Source of the DNA: Lonicera japonica
Lineage: Eukaryota > Streptophyta > Magnoliopsida > Dipsacales > Caprifoliaceae
Direction: 5' to 3'
NCBI GenBank assembly: GCA_021464415.1
Contig: JAKCWG010000843.1
Span: 62,001-126,000 of the forward strand
DNA length: 64,000 nucleotides
The position numbers and the translations under genes were made by a program. The notes below the pieces were generated by a model. It was not told the origin of the DNA. It saw nothing but the letters and a program-made list of their open reading frames with translations, and made no database searches. Positions 21,346 to 33,177 of this stretch are shown here, piece after piece. Positions within the stretch are counted from its first letter, which is position 1; every line of letters starts with the position of its first letter.

Positions 21346-21629
21346 AAGCCAGATCACCCTTCGTGACGGAATCAATTGTGCCAATCTTTATGTCGGACCA
21401 TTGATCCGAACCTCACCCTAGTCGTTAGCATGCCGGATCTCGCCCCAGAAGGCAATCGTGCAGGATCTAGCCCCGAATGTCAACGTGCCAAACCGATGAC
21501 AACCGTGCCGGACAATATCATTCTAGATATCTATCATTCCGGGGCCGATTTCAAGAATTGGTTTCAAACTCAAGTTTGTCTCTTAGTTACCATCTTGAGT
21601 TTTAAAGGAAGGGGGGGGGGGGGGGGGGG
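21345..21629. other. GC-richer island ending in a 19-G run
   Basis: A ~260-bp patch with repeated GTGCC(G/A)GA/ATC motifs and one open frame (21376-21633) without a recognisable domain; then 21611-21629 is an uninterrupted run of 19 G. Origin unknown, possibly an old transposon fragment. Confidence 0.4.
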
Positions 21630-22049
21630 TTAACAAACATAATTAACACATAATATTTTTATAATATATTGGTTGAATTAGTCAACTCTCCAAAATCAAT
21701 AATGACCCCTTACTTAGTTTAGATATTTTATATACCATATTTATTTTATGTACTAGCCTATATAATGCTCATCCTCTTTAATAATTTAGACATCCAATTC
21801 AATATATTCATTCTGTCTTTCTACGTTCTTAACAACACCTACAATTCTATGTTCATCTCTAGTGATATTTAATTTAATTGCACTAAAAATGTACAATGAA
21901 TCATTTTCCATGATAAAAATTGTTTTAACCTTTTTTTTTCATCTTCTCCCGGGAATTTATATTTGTATAAACCACTTCTCCCTATTTTTTTCATTAAGTC
22001 TTTTTCAAAGTAAAACAGTTCATTCTACCATTCAAACGAACCGTATTTC

Positions 22050-22140
22050 ATCCTCATTTTGATTCCTTTTAAGATGTGCTGGTTTTGGTTTACAACTGAT
22101 AGAACTTACTTTCCTTGGAAATGTTCCGCATGGAAAACAA
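22050..22140. mobile_element. Tourist-like MITE fragment
   Basis: TTTTAAGATGTGCTGGTTTTGG followed by CCTTGGAA and CATGGAAAACAAAAAC matches the inverted right end of the family at 2432-2685. Only the terminus and about 80 bp remain. Confidence 0.4.
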
Positions 22141-22183
22141 AAACATTGGGGGAAGGTTTGTTTTGAATTTTGATGGAAAAAAC

Positions 22184-23037
22184 TAGGGGTAACCAAACTG
22201 TGCTGGTGATTTGTCAACCGAACCGATCTCGTCGGTTTAGGAGATTTTCGGACCGAAACAGAACCGAGCATAGCAACAACCGTCGGTTTCAAATGCCTTC
22301 GGTTTTAGTTGGTTTCGGTTGGGTTTCGGTTGGACAGTATTTATTATTGAGATTGAGCTTCAAATCTAAGAGTTAGATGTACTTGTAAAATAGAGAATAA
22401 AAAAGTTGTAAACTTAAACAAAATCCAACTAAAAAATATGCAAAAAGTTGAAGGGAATTAACAAATCTCAACTAAATATACTAAAATTTACATGAAAGTT
22501 TCAACTTTCAATGAGATCCACACAATCTACATGTATAAACACTTAGAGCTTACCTTTAATAGCTTTTTGTATTCATCCCTTGGTCTTAAGCTTTGTTTGA
22601 AGATGAGATTTAGCGGAGATCTTGAATAGATGGCGACAGAAATGTCGCCGGCGACCATGGAATTGGGGGAAAGGAACTCAGGGGTGTTTTTGTTTTGTTT
22701 TGGTAGAAAATGGGTGAGAATGAGAGAGACGGTGAGAAAGAGAGAAAAAGTGAGATATTTTAGTTTATTTTGTTGCAATACATACAAGCCTACATTACTA
22801 ATGGTGCTCACTCTTTTTAACAAATAAAATCTAAGGCACATGTATAAAATTTATTTAATATATAAATACTAGTTCGGTTCAATTTTTTGATTTTCTGTTA
22901 ATAAAAACCGTGAACCAAACCGATAACACTCGGTTTTGTATTGTATTAACGAACCGGACATTTTGCTTAAGAAAACCGGGCGGTTTGGGCCGGTTCGGTT
23001 CGGGTTTTCGGTTTTTTCGGTTTTTTGCACCCCTCTA
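22184..23037. mobile_element. Non-autonomous hAT element, 854 bp
   Basis: The ends TAGGGGTAACCAAA and (inverted) TAGAGGGGTGCAAAAAA are hAT-like terminal repeats, and an exact 8-bp TSD GAAAAAAC flanks it (22176-22183 and 23038-23045). Subterminal regions are crowded with ACCGAA/CGGTTT motifs on both sides (22205-22335 and 22870-23025). The centre (22527-22841) has short open frames with no recognised domain. Confidence 0.85.
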
Positions 23038-23045
23038 GAAAAAAC

Positions 23046-24340
23046 ACAAAAATGCTCTAGAATAAGTGATTCCGTGAAAATTGATTAATTGATGAAAATT
23101 TATGCAATCAAAGAACAAAAATGGTTAAAATTAAGGATTCTTTGTCGATTTTAAATGGAATACAAGTGCAATCAAGCGCACCCCTAATTCTTTGAGCATC
23201 ATGGAACAAATTTTACATGGCCTTGGCTACTATGCACCTCTTAATCTGAATGATTATAACGTGCCAATATGCTCTCAAGTGTGAAGTGCACTAATCCACG
23301 CTTGCGGAGCCTACTAGCGGCCCAAAGGAATTTGCACTTGCGATAGATCAAACACAGAATTTCCTACTAAATAGATCATCCTCCATAGGAACCAATGGTG
23401 AGTAGAATCTGTAATGAATATGTAACTTTCCTGTTTCAAATTAAGTACTCTCCGTCTAATTCTCAAAATTGGTAACTACTTTAAATTAATATGCAACAAT
23501 TAAACTTCAAATATACAATTCATGTTTTCAGTACAACATGGTTGAATCACTACACACTTGTTTTGGAGAGGTGAGAAAACTGCAAGGAGGTTAGGTAAGA
23601 AGCGAAAAGAAGAAGGGGAAATTATTTATAGGTTCATCACCAAGTGTTTGGTTAATTTGTAATTTAATCCCCTATTCGCACCTATTGCATATTTAATTGT
23701 TTTATTAATTTTATGTATAGATCTTGGTTTGATTCTTCTAGGAATCTCGAAGAATCTTTAAAAATCAACTAGGATTAGTAGTAAACTTCAAATCAAATCT
23801 AAAATCCGTAAGTTAACATGAAATTGTGAATAAAAATATTGTAGGTTCAGTTGAAGTTAGAAACAATGATATTAAAGAGTTAGACTTCGGATATGTTGAA
23901 ATTTTTTTACCTAATTTATCTTCATTTCAACATACAACTTTTCACCTGATTAACAAGTGTATTGCATCCACAATATAGCATTGTGTATATACAGTTTTTG
24001 GCATATTGTAATATATTTCATATTTATCACTTTATTACCTAGCTACTGCACCAGTATACTATTTTTTTCCAAACTTTTCGAATCACTGTGCACCTGGAAC
24101 ATGGTGCACCCGAATCTCACAACTGTATTAGTGTTTCATGACTTGGGTTCTAAGTCTCCATTATATAGTCGCTTGGGTTGAGGGTAATTGGGGAAAGTCA
24201 CAAAAATGGTTAAATGTGAGTCTTGTTAATGTTAGAATAAGGAGACTAAAGTTCAAATAGTTTAAACTTTAGGGGCCTAAGTTCCAATTTTAAGTAAACT
24301 TCGGTGGCCAATTTTTTAAGTGTAAAACAAAGTTTGGGGT
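23046..24340. other. Intergenic region; unit B starts near 24200
   Basis: No gene, no recognised element. From about 24200 the sequence becomes collinear with 13250 onward. Confidence 0.4.
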
Positions 24341-24356
24341 TCAAGTAGAGTTTATT

Positions 24357-24523
24357 TTTTTTATTTTATGTTATTTTATTTTATTTTATTTTGAACACCA
24401 CATGATTTTTTTCCTGTTGTAGCTTCTGCTCATTTGTTGATAGGTGTGGGCGGCCGAGCAAAGGGGACGGGGGGGCTCGAACTCGCGTTGCCCGTGTGGA
24501 GAGTCAACACTCCATCCACCGGG
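24357..24523 (-). mobile_element. tRNA-derived SINE with 16-bp TSD
   Basis: Read on the minus strand, the head (complement of about 24460-24523) has a tRNA-like A box (GGTGGATGGAGTGTTGAC) and B box (GAGTTCGAGCC); the tail is A-rich with AAAAT repeats. An exact 16-bp duplication (TCAAGTAGAGTTTATT) flanks it at 24341-24356 and 24524-24539. Unit A has the unoccupied site (GTTAGTGGAGTTTATAATACT near 13359). Confidence 0.85.
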
Positions 24524-25021
24524 TCAAGTAGAGTTTATTATACTGAATAATGTTTCCGCAAAAGGAATTCCCGCTTTGACTTTTTTTCACAATTATCTTA
24601 AAATGAATTATTATTACCATTGTTTTATTCATTAAGGGCTAGTTTGGTTGTTCATTAATTTGTGAATTAGGCAATTTATGAATTTTACATTTATTTCTAT
24701 TTTGATTTCTAAAGCTGACAATTGTAAATATGATATCACAATTTAAATTGATTTATGTAAATTCAAATTAAGCCATTTCAAGTAAAACCGAAAATTACGT
24801 GATTAAAACTATGGAATTCACTCTAACTTTATATTTCACGGAAATCGAGTGGCTACACTTTATGTTGATGGCTCTGGATGGAATTTGAAAATTTAAATAA
24901 CACAATATATAGAACTTAGAACATGATTTAAATAACACCATAGAACTTATGACAATTATTTATAAATGCGCAATTCTACAATTATTCAATTGAAAATGAA
25001 CCAATACTAAAATTAGACAAT

Positions 25022-25169
25022 GAGAGAGTGTGTTAGTCTAGTGGTAAAGACATTCACGGATTCAAGAGATCCCGAGTTTGCGTCTCACTCGAGTGAGTAA
25101 GATTTCCTTGTAATTTGAAAGAAAAGGAAGAGCGTTAGACGTTCCTTAACTTTATTTAAAAAATAGAAA
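25022..25169 (+). mobile_element. tRNA-derived SINE with 14-bp TSD
   Basis: A-box-like TTAGTCTAGTGGTAAAGACA at the head, B-box-like GAGTTTGCGTCTCAC about 35 bp downstream, and a tail ending in an A-rich stretch. The flanking repeats TAAAATTAGACAAT (25008-25021) and TAAAATTAGGCAAT (25170-25183) differ at one base. Confidence 0.75.
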
Positions 25170-25183
25170 TAAAATTAGGCAAT

Positions 25184-26290
25184 TATATTTAAGCAACCTA
25201 ACGGGCCTAATTAAACCCTACTTATTTAAGCTTCCATCTACTTTTAATAATATGCTTTATTTTTTTTGGTATAGAAGACTAGCTAGCTACTCTATACTTA
25301 TTTTCACTATCCAAGTTACTTTTGTCGGTCCCTTATATAAAAATTATTAAAAAAAATAAAGTGGAGTTAATAGTAAGAACAATATAAGATGTTTTTTCCT
25401 CTTCACTTTTGTCATTTATAGAGAGTTCACGGATTATCAAATAAACCGTTAGTAAAATTCAAACAAAGATAAATTAAGAATTTCCTTTTTTAAAAGAAAG
25501 AAATTTTAAAGCAGATCTTATCTTTATATGATAAATAAGAATTTTCTTTTTGAGAAACATAAATATGAGGAAAGAAAAAAGAAGGTGAAGAGATCAAGCC
25601 AAAAGGTCTCAATATTTATACCGTTAAAATATTATTTTCTGATATCAAAAAAATTATTAATTAATTTCTATCAGAATTAATTTCCCGTTGTTTATAATTA
25701 TTTCATAACAGTATCATATATATTAAAATAGAATTAAAATGAGTGAGTTACAAAATCATTTATGTCAAACAATTATTATAATTATACCAATTTAATGAAA
25801 AATAATAATTGTAATATTATAATAGCACCAAGTACAAAATATACAATAGTATTGGAATATTATTCAAACTCTAAGGAGATGGGAATTCATATTTTATTGT
25901 AATGTGATAATTTAGTTTAAAATCTCAACAAATTAAGTACCAAACAAATGTGACAATGAATTAGATTAGGAATCAAATACCCTTCCTCTCGTTATAAAAA
26001 GGAATAATTTGTGTGCGTTACCACATTTGTATGTCTTTGTGTTCATCAAGTTCAAAGTTGGAATAATAAATAATACTAATTAGGCAGTAAGTTCTCTTGA
26101 CTTATTATTCTACTTCTACCTCGTAATTTCTACTTTGACCTGACTTGGGATTGTTGGTTTGAATTTGTGGGTGTGAACTGTGAAGTAATTTATATATGTT
26201 TCCTTAATATTTGGGTTTGATTGATTAGTGTTTTATTTTTTTCCTTTTCATGAAGTTTGTTTGTTGATTAATTGAGGAACAATGTTGAAA
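25184..26290 (+). other. Unit B, 5' part of gene copy 5
   Basis: Collinear with 13700-14990. The position of the start exon (26078-26092) reads TAATTAGGCAGTAAGT, so the ATG present at 14716 is lost while the GTAAGT donor is kept. Otherwise AT-rich non-coding sequence. Confidence 0.5.
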
Positions 26291-26291
26291 A

Positions 26292-26333
26292 ACATACAAG
26301 GATTAGTCTAGTTGCTAAGGAGGGTGCTTCCCT
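26292..26333 (+). mobile_element. SINE, 5' part (split by the copia insertion)
   Basis: GGATTAGTCTAGTTGCTAAGG resembles a tRNA A box. The continuation is at 35655-35823, where GGGTTTTGTCCTT resembles a B box. Together about 210 bp; absent from the collinear position in unit A. Confidence 0.55.
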
Positions 26334-26794
26334 TGTTAGCATTTATGGAATTAAAATTCCTTAAAGATCATTATCAAATCATTGTATATTTTATACTTAA
26401 AATCATAAATACATTAATGGAAGCGTACCTTGATCCATTAGAAACTTTCTCTTGAATACTAGAATCCTCTTGTTGGTGAATTGGTGTTTCTCTCACTTAT
26501 CCCCTTTCACAAAATATACCATCCTTCATATGTTCTATTTTCATGATAAAGTTTTGTATATGCTCATACATCTATGATGGGAAAAGATGTAAAAATATAG
26601 GGGTAGAGAGAGGACCCAATTTCAAATTTTAAAAGTTGTGTCTCTTCACCCATCAAAGAAACTAACCACTTTTAACCTCTTTTAACCAACTTGTAAATAT
26701 TTGTATCTTAGTCCTTTAATGAGTCTTTAATTGTTATAAAGTACATAACTAAAATTGTCATGTGGGCCACATAATTTAAAATGAATATTTAACA
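26334..26794 (-). repeat. copia 3' LTR
   Basis: 461 bp, TG...CA on both strands; three transition-type differences from the 5' LTR. It is followed on the inside by the purine tract. Confidence 0.95.
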
Positions 26795-26807
26795 TTCTCC
26801 CACTTGG
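26795..26807 (-). other. copia polypurine tract
   Basis: Complement reads CCAAGTGGGAGAA immediately before the 3' LTR: the expected plus-strand priming site. Confidence 0.75.
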
Positions 26808-27255
26808 CCCATATGACATGATTTATATAGAGGAATGAGTTGTACTTTAACTGTTTAAAACTTTATAAGACTCAAAAGGTACCAATACATACGTGATCAC
26901 AATATACAAATATTTAATTCCTTATCTTTTATTTGATTATCTTCATGATACTATATTTAACAACTTACTATTGTGAGTCATAGCGGTTGTATGTCAATAA
27001 CACGACATAGTTCCTTCCATGTACTACGACATTAGCAACTTATTTAATATAGTTCATAAGTGAGGTAAATAGGCCAATTATCAATTGCCTATAAAAGGTC
27101 CAACAATAATGTCTCTTATAAAGACTTCCTGCCATCAATAATCCATAACACTTTATGTATATACTGATGGAAAAACAGGAAATATAACAGAAACAACTTG
27201 TAATGAGATCTTATAAGCATCTTATAGAAATACCTTTAAAACATTTATACATACT

Positions 27256-27729
27256 TTATGTTTCACAAACAAGACCCATACTAGTAAGATGATTCTTGTA
27301 TGTCTTAGGCGGCAATCCCTTCGTTAATGGATCGGCAATCATAAGTTGCGTGCTTATATGTTCTATAGATACCCTTTGTTTCTGAACTTCTTCTTTAACG
27401 GCAAGATACTTTAACTCCATGTGTTTAGCACCATTTGAATACTTGTCGTTTTTAGAAAAGAAGACAGCTGCAGCATTATCACAATAAATTTTCAGCGGCT
27501 TGGCTATAGAGTCGACGATTCCAAGTCCTGAAATAAAATTCCGCAGCCATAAACCCTGAATTGTGGCCTCAAAGCAAGCCACAAATTCTGCCTCCATGGT
27601 AGATGATGCTATAATAGACTCTTTTGCACTTTTCCATGAAATTGCACCTCCCGCTAATAGGAAAACATAACCAAAAGTAGATTTTCTACTATCAGGACAT
27701 CCTGCAAAATCTGAGTCTGAATATCCTTC
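27256..27729 (-). pseudogene. copia RNase H domain (3' end of pol)
   Basis: The frame shows the copia RNase H signature: Y-S-D-S-D-F-A-G-C, S-R-K-S-T, the E in M-E-A-E-F-V-A, and I-Y-C-D-N-A-A-A. It ends with a stop after G-L-V-C-E-T. The domain is cut at its N-terminus by the solo LTR at 27730; the rest of pol continues at 29515. The residues before E-G-Y-S-D in the open frame belong to the inserted LTR and are not pol. Confidence 0.9.
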
Positions 27730-29514
27730 TGACGCGCCGAAAATACTTCCGTGCTTAGGTACCCAAGTGCAGGTTGTCAAGTTATAATACTTGGTAAGTC
27801 CAAGTGTCGAACCACAAGGATAGTCGAAAAGACGATGTGGTGATTACGAGTCCAAGGTTTTGTTAAGGGAATTTAATTGGTTGATTTTAGTTGTTGATTT
27901 TAAAGTCTTGCAATAAAAATTAAAATGATGTAATAATAGATGAGAAAAGGCTAAGGCATTATAGAATTCATTTGTTTTGCAAAGTTAAGTAAAATCAATC
28001 GCATTCAAAGTTCTCAATGCAATTCCTAAGTGTTGAATATTTTACCCATTTCTAAGCAAAAGGGTGTGGAGCAAAAGCAACCCATTCCCATATAAATGCC
28101 ATATAAAGAAAGGGTGTAAGCAAATATCAACACAAGTGTATCTCTCATTTTTATCTTGTGACAAAGGGTGTGAAGCAAGTGCAACTCATTCCCATATAAT
28201 ATCAACCAAGATTCAAACTTAAAATACACAAAAAGAAAAGGCATAAATTTAAACTAGGCATTTAAGAACTCATTGTTAGTTTCCCCTAGGCAAATGACTT
28301 GATTATGAAAATGGCCAACTACAAAGAGTTTAGCTCGATAAATCATAACATTTCATTTGTCTAAGATTGGGAAGTCTAGGTGGAGGTCAAACCGTCCTAT
28401 ATAGACTTATTTGATAAATACAAATTGAATCCTTAAAATGATTAATGAAGTTGTTTATGACATAAATTTAAAAGATCCTCTTTGGCAACACTTTAACTAA
28501 GAAGATGATGAGTCTTAAAATCACATAAAGTGTAGAAAGCACTCAACATATCATTAAAGTATTTAAAGATTAAAATCTCAAATTTATGGTGTTTCCATGA
28601 ATATCAAAGACTAATCATGCTTGGCAATGAAAAGTATCTCATTCAAAGAAAGAATGGACATAGGCTAGTAAGAAATACACAAGTGTATCATCTCCTCATT
28701 AATGCTTGAGATCTATGTATACAAGGCATACAAAGTCAAATCATCATATGAAAATTATCTTACTAGCTTATGAATGGTTGAAAAAATGGAGAAGATGAAG
28801 GATTCAAAAAGTATTTAACAATACTAACAATGGAATGAGAATTGAACTTACATAATTAATGCATTGCAAACTTCATCTTTTAGCCTTAGCAAAGAAATTT
28901 ACTCCATAATAAATGTAGAGACAAGAATTATAAAAGTGAACTCCATTTCTCTCTCTAGAAAATAAAACTATTACAAGCTCTCTATAAATTGAGAAATGAG
29001 AAGTAATAAAAGTGTACTCTCCAACACAACAATGAAGACTATAAATAGGAGAGTTGTGTTGGATGTTAAAATAATAAACAATGCTTTTTATTTTTATTTT
29101 TATTGTTTATTTTTTGGTGGAGAATTCCACTTTCTTGGATGCTCTTTGGTCACATGGAGAATTCCACTTTCTTTCTTTAATCACATGGACATGGAGACTT
29201 TCTTTCTTGGATGCTCTTTAATCACATGGACATGGAGACTTTCTTTCTTGGATTCTTTTTGTCCATGGAAAATTCCACTATCTTGAATTCTTTTTGTCCA
29301 TAGAAAATTTCAATATTATATTAAATACAATATTTCTTGAAATCTAAAGACACCAAAATAAACACAAAAATATGCCTTTCCAAGCATTGTTAAATACAAA
29401 AGTGCTACGAGACTAATCGCAAAATAAGTTGGCAAACCGAGTAGTTTTAGAGAAATAAACGCGTCAAACAACTCCGAAAATGAGTGTATGAATGACAATA
29501 TTAAGCGTTTATCA
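27730..29514 (-). mobile_element. Solo LTR, 1785 bp (Athila/Tat-type gypsy, inferred)
   Basis: On the minus strand it starts TGATAAACGC and ends GGCGCGTCA, and it is flanked by an exact 5-bp duplication (CCTTC at 27725-27729 and 29515-29519) that falls inside the RNase H coding region of the copia element. TG...CA ends, 5-bp TSD and lack of coding identify a solo LTR. A second copy in opposite orientation is at 58053-59895. The 3' end resembles the TCCTTGTGGTTCGAC...GCGCGT-CA ends of long LTRs from the non-chromovirus Athila/Tat gypsy lineage; that lineage call is from memory of family features. Confidence 0.85.
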
Positions 29515-31121
29515 CCTTCCACCTCTAAATTATCCACCCTCTTAAACATAAGCATGTAGTCTTTCGTTCCTTGCAAGTACCTCATCACTTTCTTTGTAGC
29601 CTTCCAATGTTCAAGGCCAGGATTACTTTGGTATCTACCCAAAACACCAACTGCAAAACTGATATCTGGTCTGGTACAAGTCTGGGCATACATAAGACTT
29701 CCCACAGCCGAAGCATATGGAATTCCTTCCATTTTCTTACGTTCCCAATCATTCTTAGGACATTGCATAAGACTGAACTTATCACCTTTTTGAATAGGTG
29801 CATCACTAGCTGAACAATTTTCCATACCGAATCTCTCGAGAACTCTTTTGATATAAGCTTTTTGAGACAATCCTAAAATCCCTCGTTGACGATCACGAGT
29901 GATTTCAATTCCAATCACATAGGCTGCCTCGCCCATATCTTTCATTTCAAAGTTCTTAGAAAGAAACTTCTTGGTTTCATGCAATAAACCAAGATCGCTA
30001 CTAGCAAGTAAAATATCATCAACATACAGAATCAAAAATATAAACTTGCTCCCACTGACCTTTAGATATATACAACGGTCAACCGTGTTTTCCTTAAATC
30101 CAAAAGAAACAACAGTATCATTGAACTTAATATACCATTGGCGGGAAGCTTGTTTAAGACCATATATTGATTTCTTAAGCTTGCAAACCATATGTTCCTT
30201 TCCTTTTATAGAGAATCCTTCAGGTTGGTCCATATAAACATCCTCCTCTAAATTTCCATTAAGAAAAGCAGTTTTCACATCCATTTGATGTAACTCTAAA
30301 TCGAAATGAGCTACTAATGCCATAATAATTCTAAAAGAGTCTTTTTTCGACACAGGCGAGAAAGTCTCTTTATAATCAATGCCTTCCTTTTGAGTAAAAC
30401 CTTTGGCCACAAGTCTGGCTTTATATCGTTCTATGTTGCCTTTGCTATCACGTTTGGTCTTAAAGACCCATTTGCATCCAACTTTCTTATATCCTTTAGG
30501 CAACTCGACGATATCCCAAACTCCATTTTGCTTAATTGATTTCAACTCTTCATTCATAGCATCAATCCACTTACTAGAATTATTACATTCTATGGCTTGT
30601 GTGTAAGAAACCGGATCCTTATTTATCCCTATATCAAAATCAGATTCTTGTAAATAAACCACATAATCATCCGAAATAGCAGATCTCCTTTCTCTTCGAG
30701 ATCGTATAATCGGCAATTCTTGTGGCTCTTCTACTATCGGTTCATTAGTAACAATTTCGTTATGGAGTGGTTGAATATCCTGTTGTTGTTCATTATTGTT
30801 AGATTCGTTAATAACAACAGGAACAACAACTTGTTTAGAAGGTAAAGGTAAATGGACATTTACCCTATTTTCTTCAAAAACAACTTTTCGAGATTCAACA
30901 CTCCCACTAATGTCACCATTTTCAATGAATCTGGCATTACCGGTTTCTACAATTCTCGTACTATGATTAGGACAGTAAAACTTATACCCTTTGGATTTTT
31001 CCAGGTAACCAATGAAGTAACCACTTATCGTTCTAAAATCCAATTTCTTTTCATGTGGATTATAAATCCTAACTTCCGCTGGACATCCCCAAATGTGGAG
31101 ATGCCTTAAACTAGGTTTCCT
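29515..31121 (-). pseudogene. copia reverse transcriptase and integrase C-terminus
   Basis: From the minus-strand stop at 31122-31124 the frame is open to the solo LTR. It begins with the end of integrase (G-C-P-A-E-V-R, G-Y-F-I-G-Y), followed by a Ser/Glu-rich linker and the RT: W-V-F-K-T-K, A-R-L-V-A-K-G, M-D-V-K-T-A-F-L-N-G, the catalytic Y-V-D-D-I-L-L and the C-T-R-P-D-I-S-F-A-V connection region. RT motifs are intact, but the domain is separated from integrase and RNase H by a stop and an insertion. Confidence 0.92.
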
Positions 31122-31124
31122 TCA

Positions 31125-32405
31125 AGTCCATAACTCAAAAGGAGTTTTTGGAACTGCCTTACTAGGAACCCGTTTTAATACGTACATAGCGGTTTTTAGG
31201 GCTTCATTCCACAAAGATTCAGGTATTGTGGAGTTACTTAACATACTCCTAACCATTTCAATTAAAGTACGATTTCGCCTTTTAGCAACACCATTATGCT
31301 ATGGCGTTCCTGGCATAGTGTATTGTGCACAAATGCCACGCTTTTCTAAAAATTTAGCAAAAGGTCCTAGACATTGACCGGACTCGTCATACTTTCCATA
31401 ATATTCACCACCTCGATCAGATCTTATAATTTTCACCTTTTTGTCTAATTGCCTTTCTACCTCAGTAATGTACACTTCAAGAGTATCCACTGCTTGAGAT
31501 TTTTCATTTAATAAATAGACATAACCATAACGTGAAAAGTCATCTATAAAGGTGATGAAATATTTTTGTCCACCGAAACATGAAGTGGGAAAAGGCCCAC
31601 AAATATCCGCGTGGATAATTTCAAGAAGCTCAGAACTTCTTGTTGCACCTTTCTTAATGTGTTTAGTTTGTTTTCCTTTAATACAATCTATACACACTCC
31701 GAGATCAGTAAAATCTAGATTTGGCAAAATTCCATCTTTTACTAATCTCTCTAATCTTTCTTTGGAGATGTGCCCCAATCTTTTGTGCCACAAAAAGGAG
31801 GAATTCTCATTAATTAAACTACGCTTTGTTCCAATACTTGAATGCAGAGTCATAAGAGTTTCGGCAAATGAATCATCAAGTTTCAGTTTATACAATCCAT
31901 CACATAACACGCCAGAACCAATAAAACGTGTATTTTGAAACAAACTAAAACATTTATTACTAAACTTAAAATAATATCCATCACAATCAAGTTTAGACAA
32001 TGAAATTAAATTTCTAGAGATTGAAGGTACATAAAAAGTCTGTGGCAAATCTAAAAAACATCCTGTGTCTAAACGTAAACGATAAGTTCCAATAGCTTCA
32101 ACCGGAACCTTGGCCCGATTTCCCATGTAGACATAATGCTCATTTGGCCTTGCCATGGTTTGGGTCGAAAGGAATCCCTGCATTGTATTTGAAACATGAG
32201 TGGTAGCACCAGAATCAATCCACCAAGTATTAGAAGGAGCTTCAGTGAGATTTGATTCGAAACATACATAAGCTAAATGCTTACCTTTCTTTTCAAACCA
32301 TGCCTTACGTTTACGACAATCATTCTGAAAATGCCCAGGCTTCTTACAAAAGTAGCATTTTCTTTCATTGCCATGTTCTTTCTTTTGAACCTTAACAGAA
32401 GTTGA
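31125..32405 (-). pseudogene. copia zinc knuckle, protease and integrase
   Basis: In transcript order: a CCHC knuckle C-Y-F-C-K-K-P-G-H-F-Q-N-D-C (about 32350-32310), protease active site W-I-D-S-G-A-T-T-H (about 32220-32195), GAG-pre-integrase region, then integrase with H-x-S...C-x2-C, D in H-A-D-I-C-G-P, D in R-S-D-R-G-G-E-Y and the N-G-V-A-K-R-R-N segment. A TAG stop at 31296-31298 replaces the first Gln of the conserved P-Q-Q-N-G, and a TGA at 31122-31124 ends the segment. A TAA at about 32406-32408 separates it from gag. Confidence 0.9.
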
Positions 32406-32408
32406 AGG

Positions 32409-33110
32409 TTAATTCTCACTTGGTGTAAACTTTCGTTTCTTTCCTTTTCCATGCTTCTTTCCTTTCTTTTCGGCTTCCTTAGTCATGAGATTAATAGAAT
32501 GCTTTCCTTGTTGTTTAAGTCTAGCCTCCTCTTGAACGACCATGCTGGCCAATTCATCCACATTCCATTTCTCTTTAATGGTATTATATTGGATTTGGAA
32601 TGGCCCATACTGAGGAGGTAGAGAATTCAAAATAAACTGAACAAGGAAAGATTCTTCAACTTTCATTCCCAAGCTTTTAAGTTTAGCCGCAAGATTCGTC
32701 ATTTCGAGGATATGTTCATTCATTCCTCGAGTCCCATCATATGACATAGTGGTCAATTTAGCCATTAATGTCCCAGCAAGTGATTTGTCAGCACTACGAA
32801 AATGAATTTCCACATTTTTCATAAATTCCTTAGCAGTTTGTGCTTCGGGAAGTGAAGTCTTAATATTGTTTGCAACTGTCATTCACATGAACATCATGCT
32901 AAGCCTGTTCGATCTATTCCATTTCTCATTTAAATTAATTTCATCCACACTACTTGATTCAGTAATTTCAGCGGGCTTTTCTGTTAGAAGTGCCAAGTCC
33001 AAATCCAATACACCTAAGTGGAATTGCACTTGTTCACACCAATCAGCAAAAAAAATTTCCATTAAAGACCGGAACAGACGAAGCATGTGAATGCAGTGAA
33101 ACAGGAATAG
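32409..33110 (-). pseudogene. copia gag
   Basis: Retrotransposon-gag type protein with A-D-W-C-E-Q-V-Q-F-H-L, L-D-L-D-L-A-L-L-T-E-K, S-L-A-G-T-L-M-A-K-L, E-M-T-N-L-A-A-K-L and S-F-L-V-Q-F-I-L-N-S-L-P. An in-frame TGA at 32883-32885 interrupts M-F-M / M-T-V-A-N, and a one-base expansion in a T-run near 33060 shifts the N-terminus out of frame. The basic C-terminus (K-K-G-K-K-H-G-K-G-K-K-R-K) ends at a TAA. Confidence 0.88.
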
Positions 33111-33177
33111 GGACTGCGATAAAATAAAATTAATTTAATGCTTTGAATAATGAAAACATATAAATAAATAAATAATA

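Noticed and set aside
28026..28244. 72-codon frame found almost identically at 59380-59598
   Set aside because: Conserved only because both lie in copies of the same LTR; no domain or start context.
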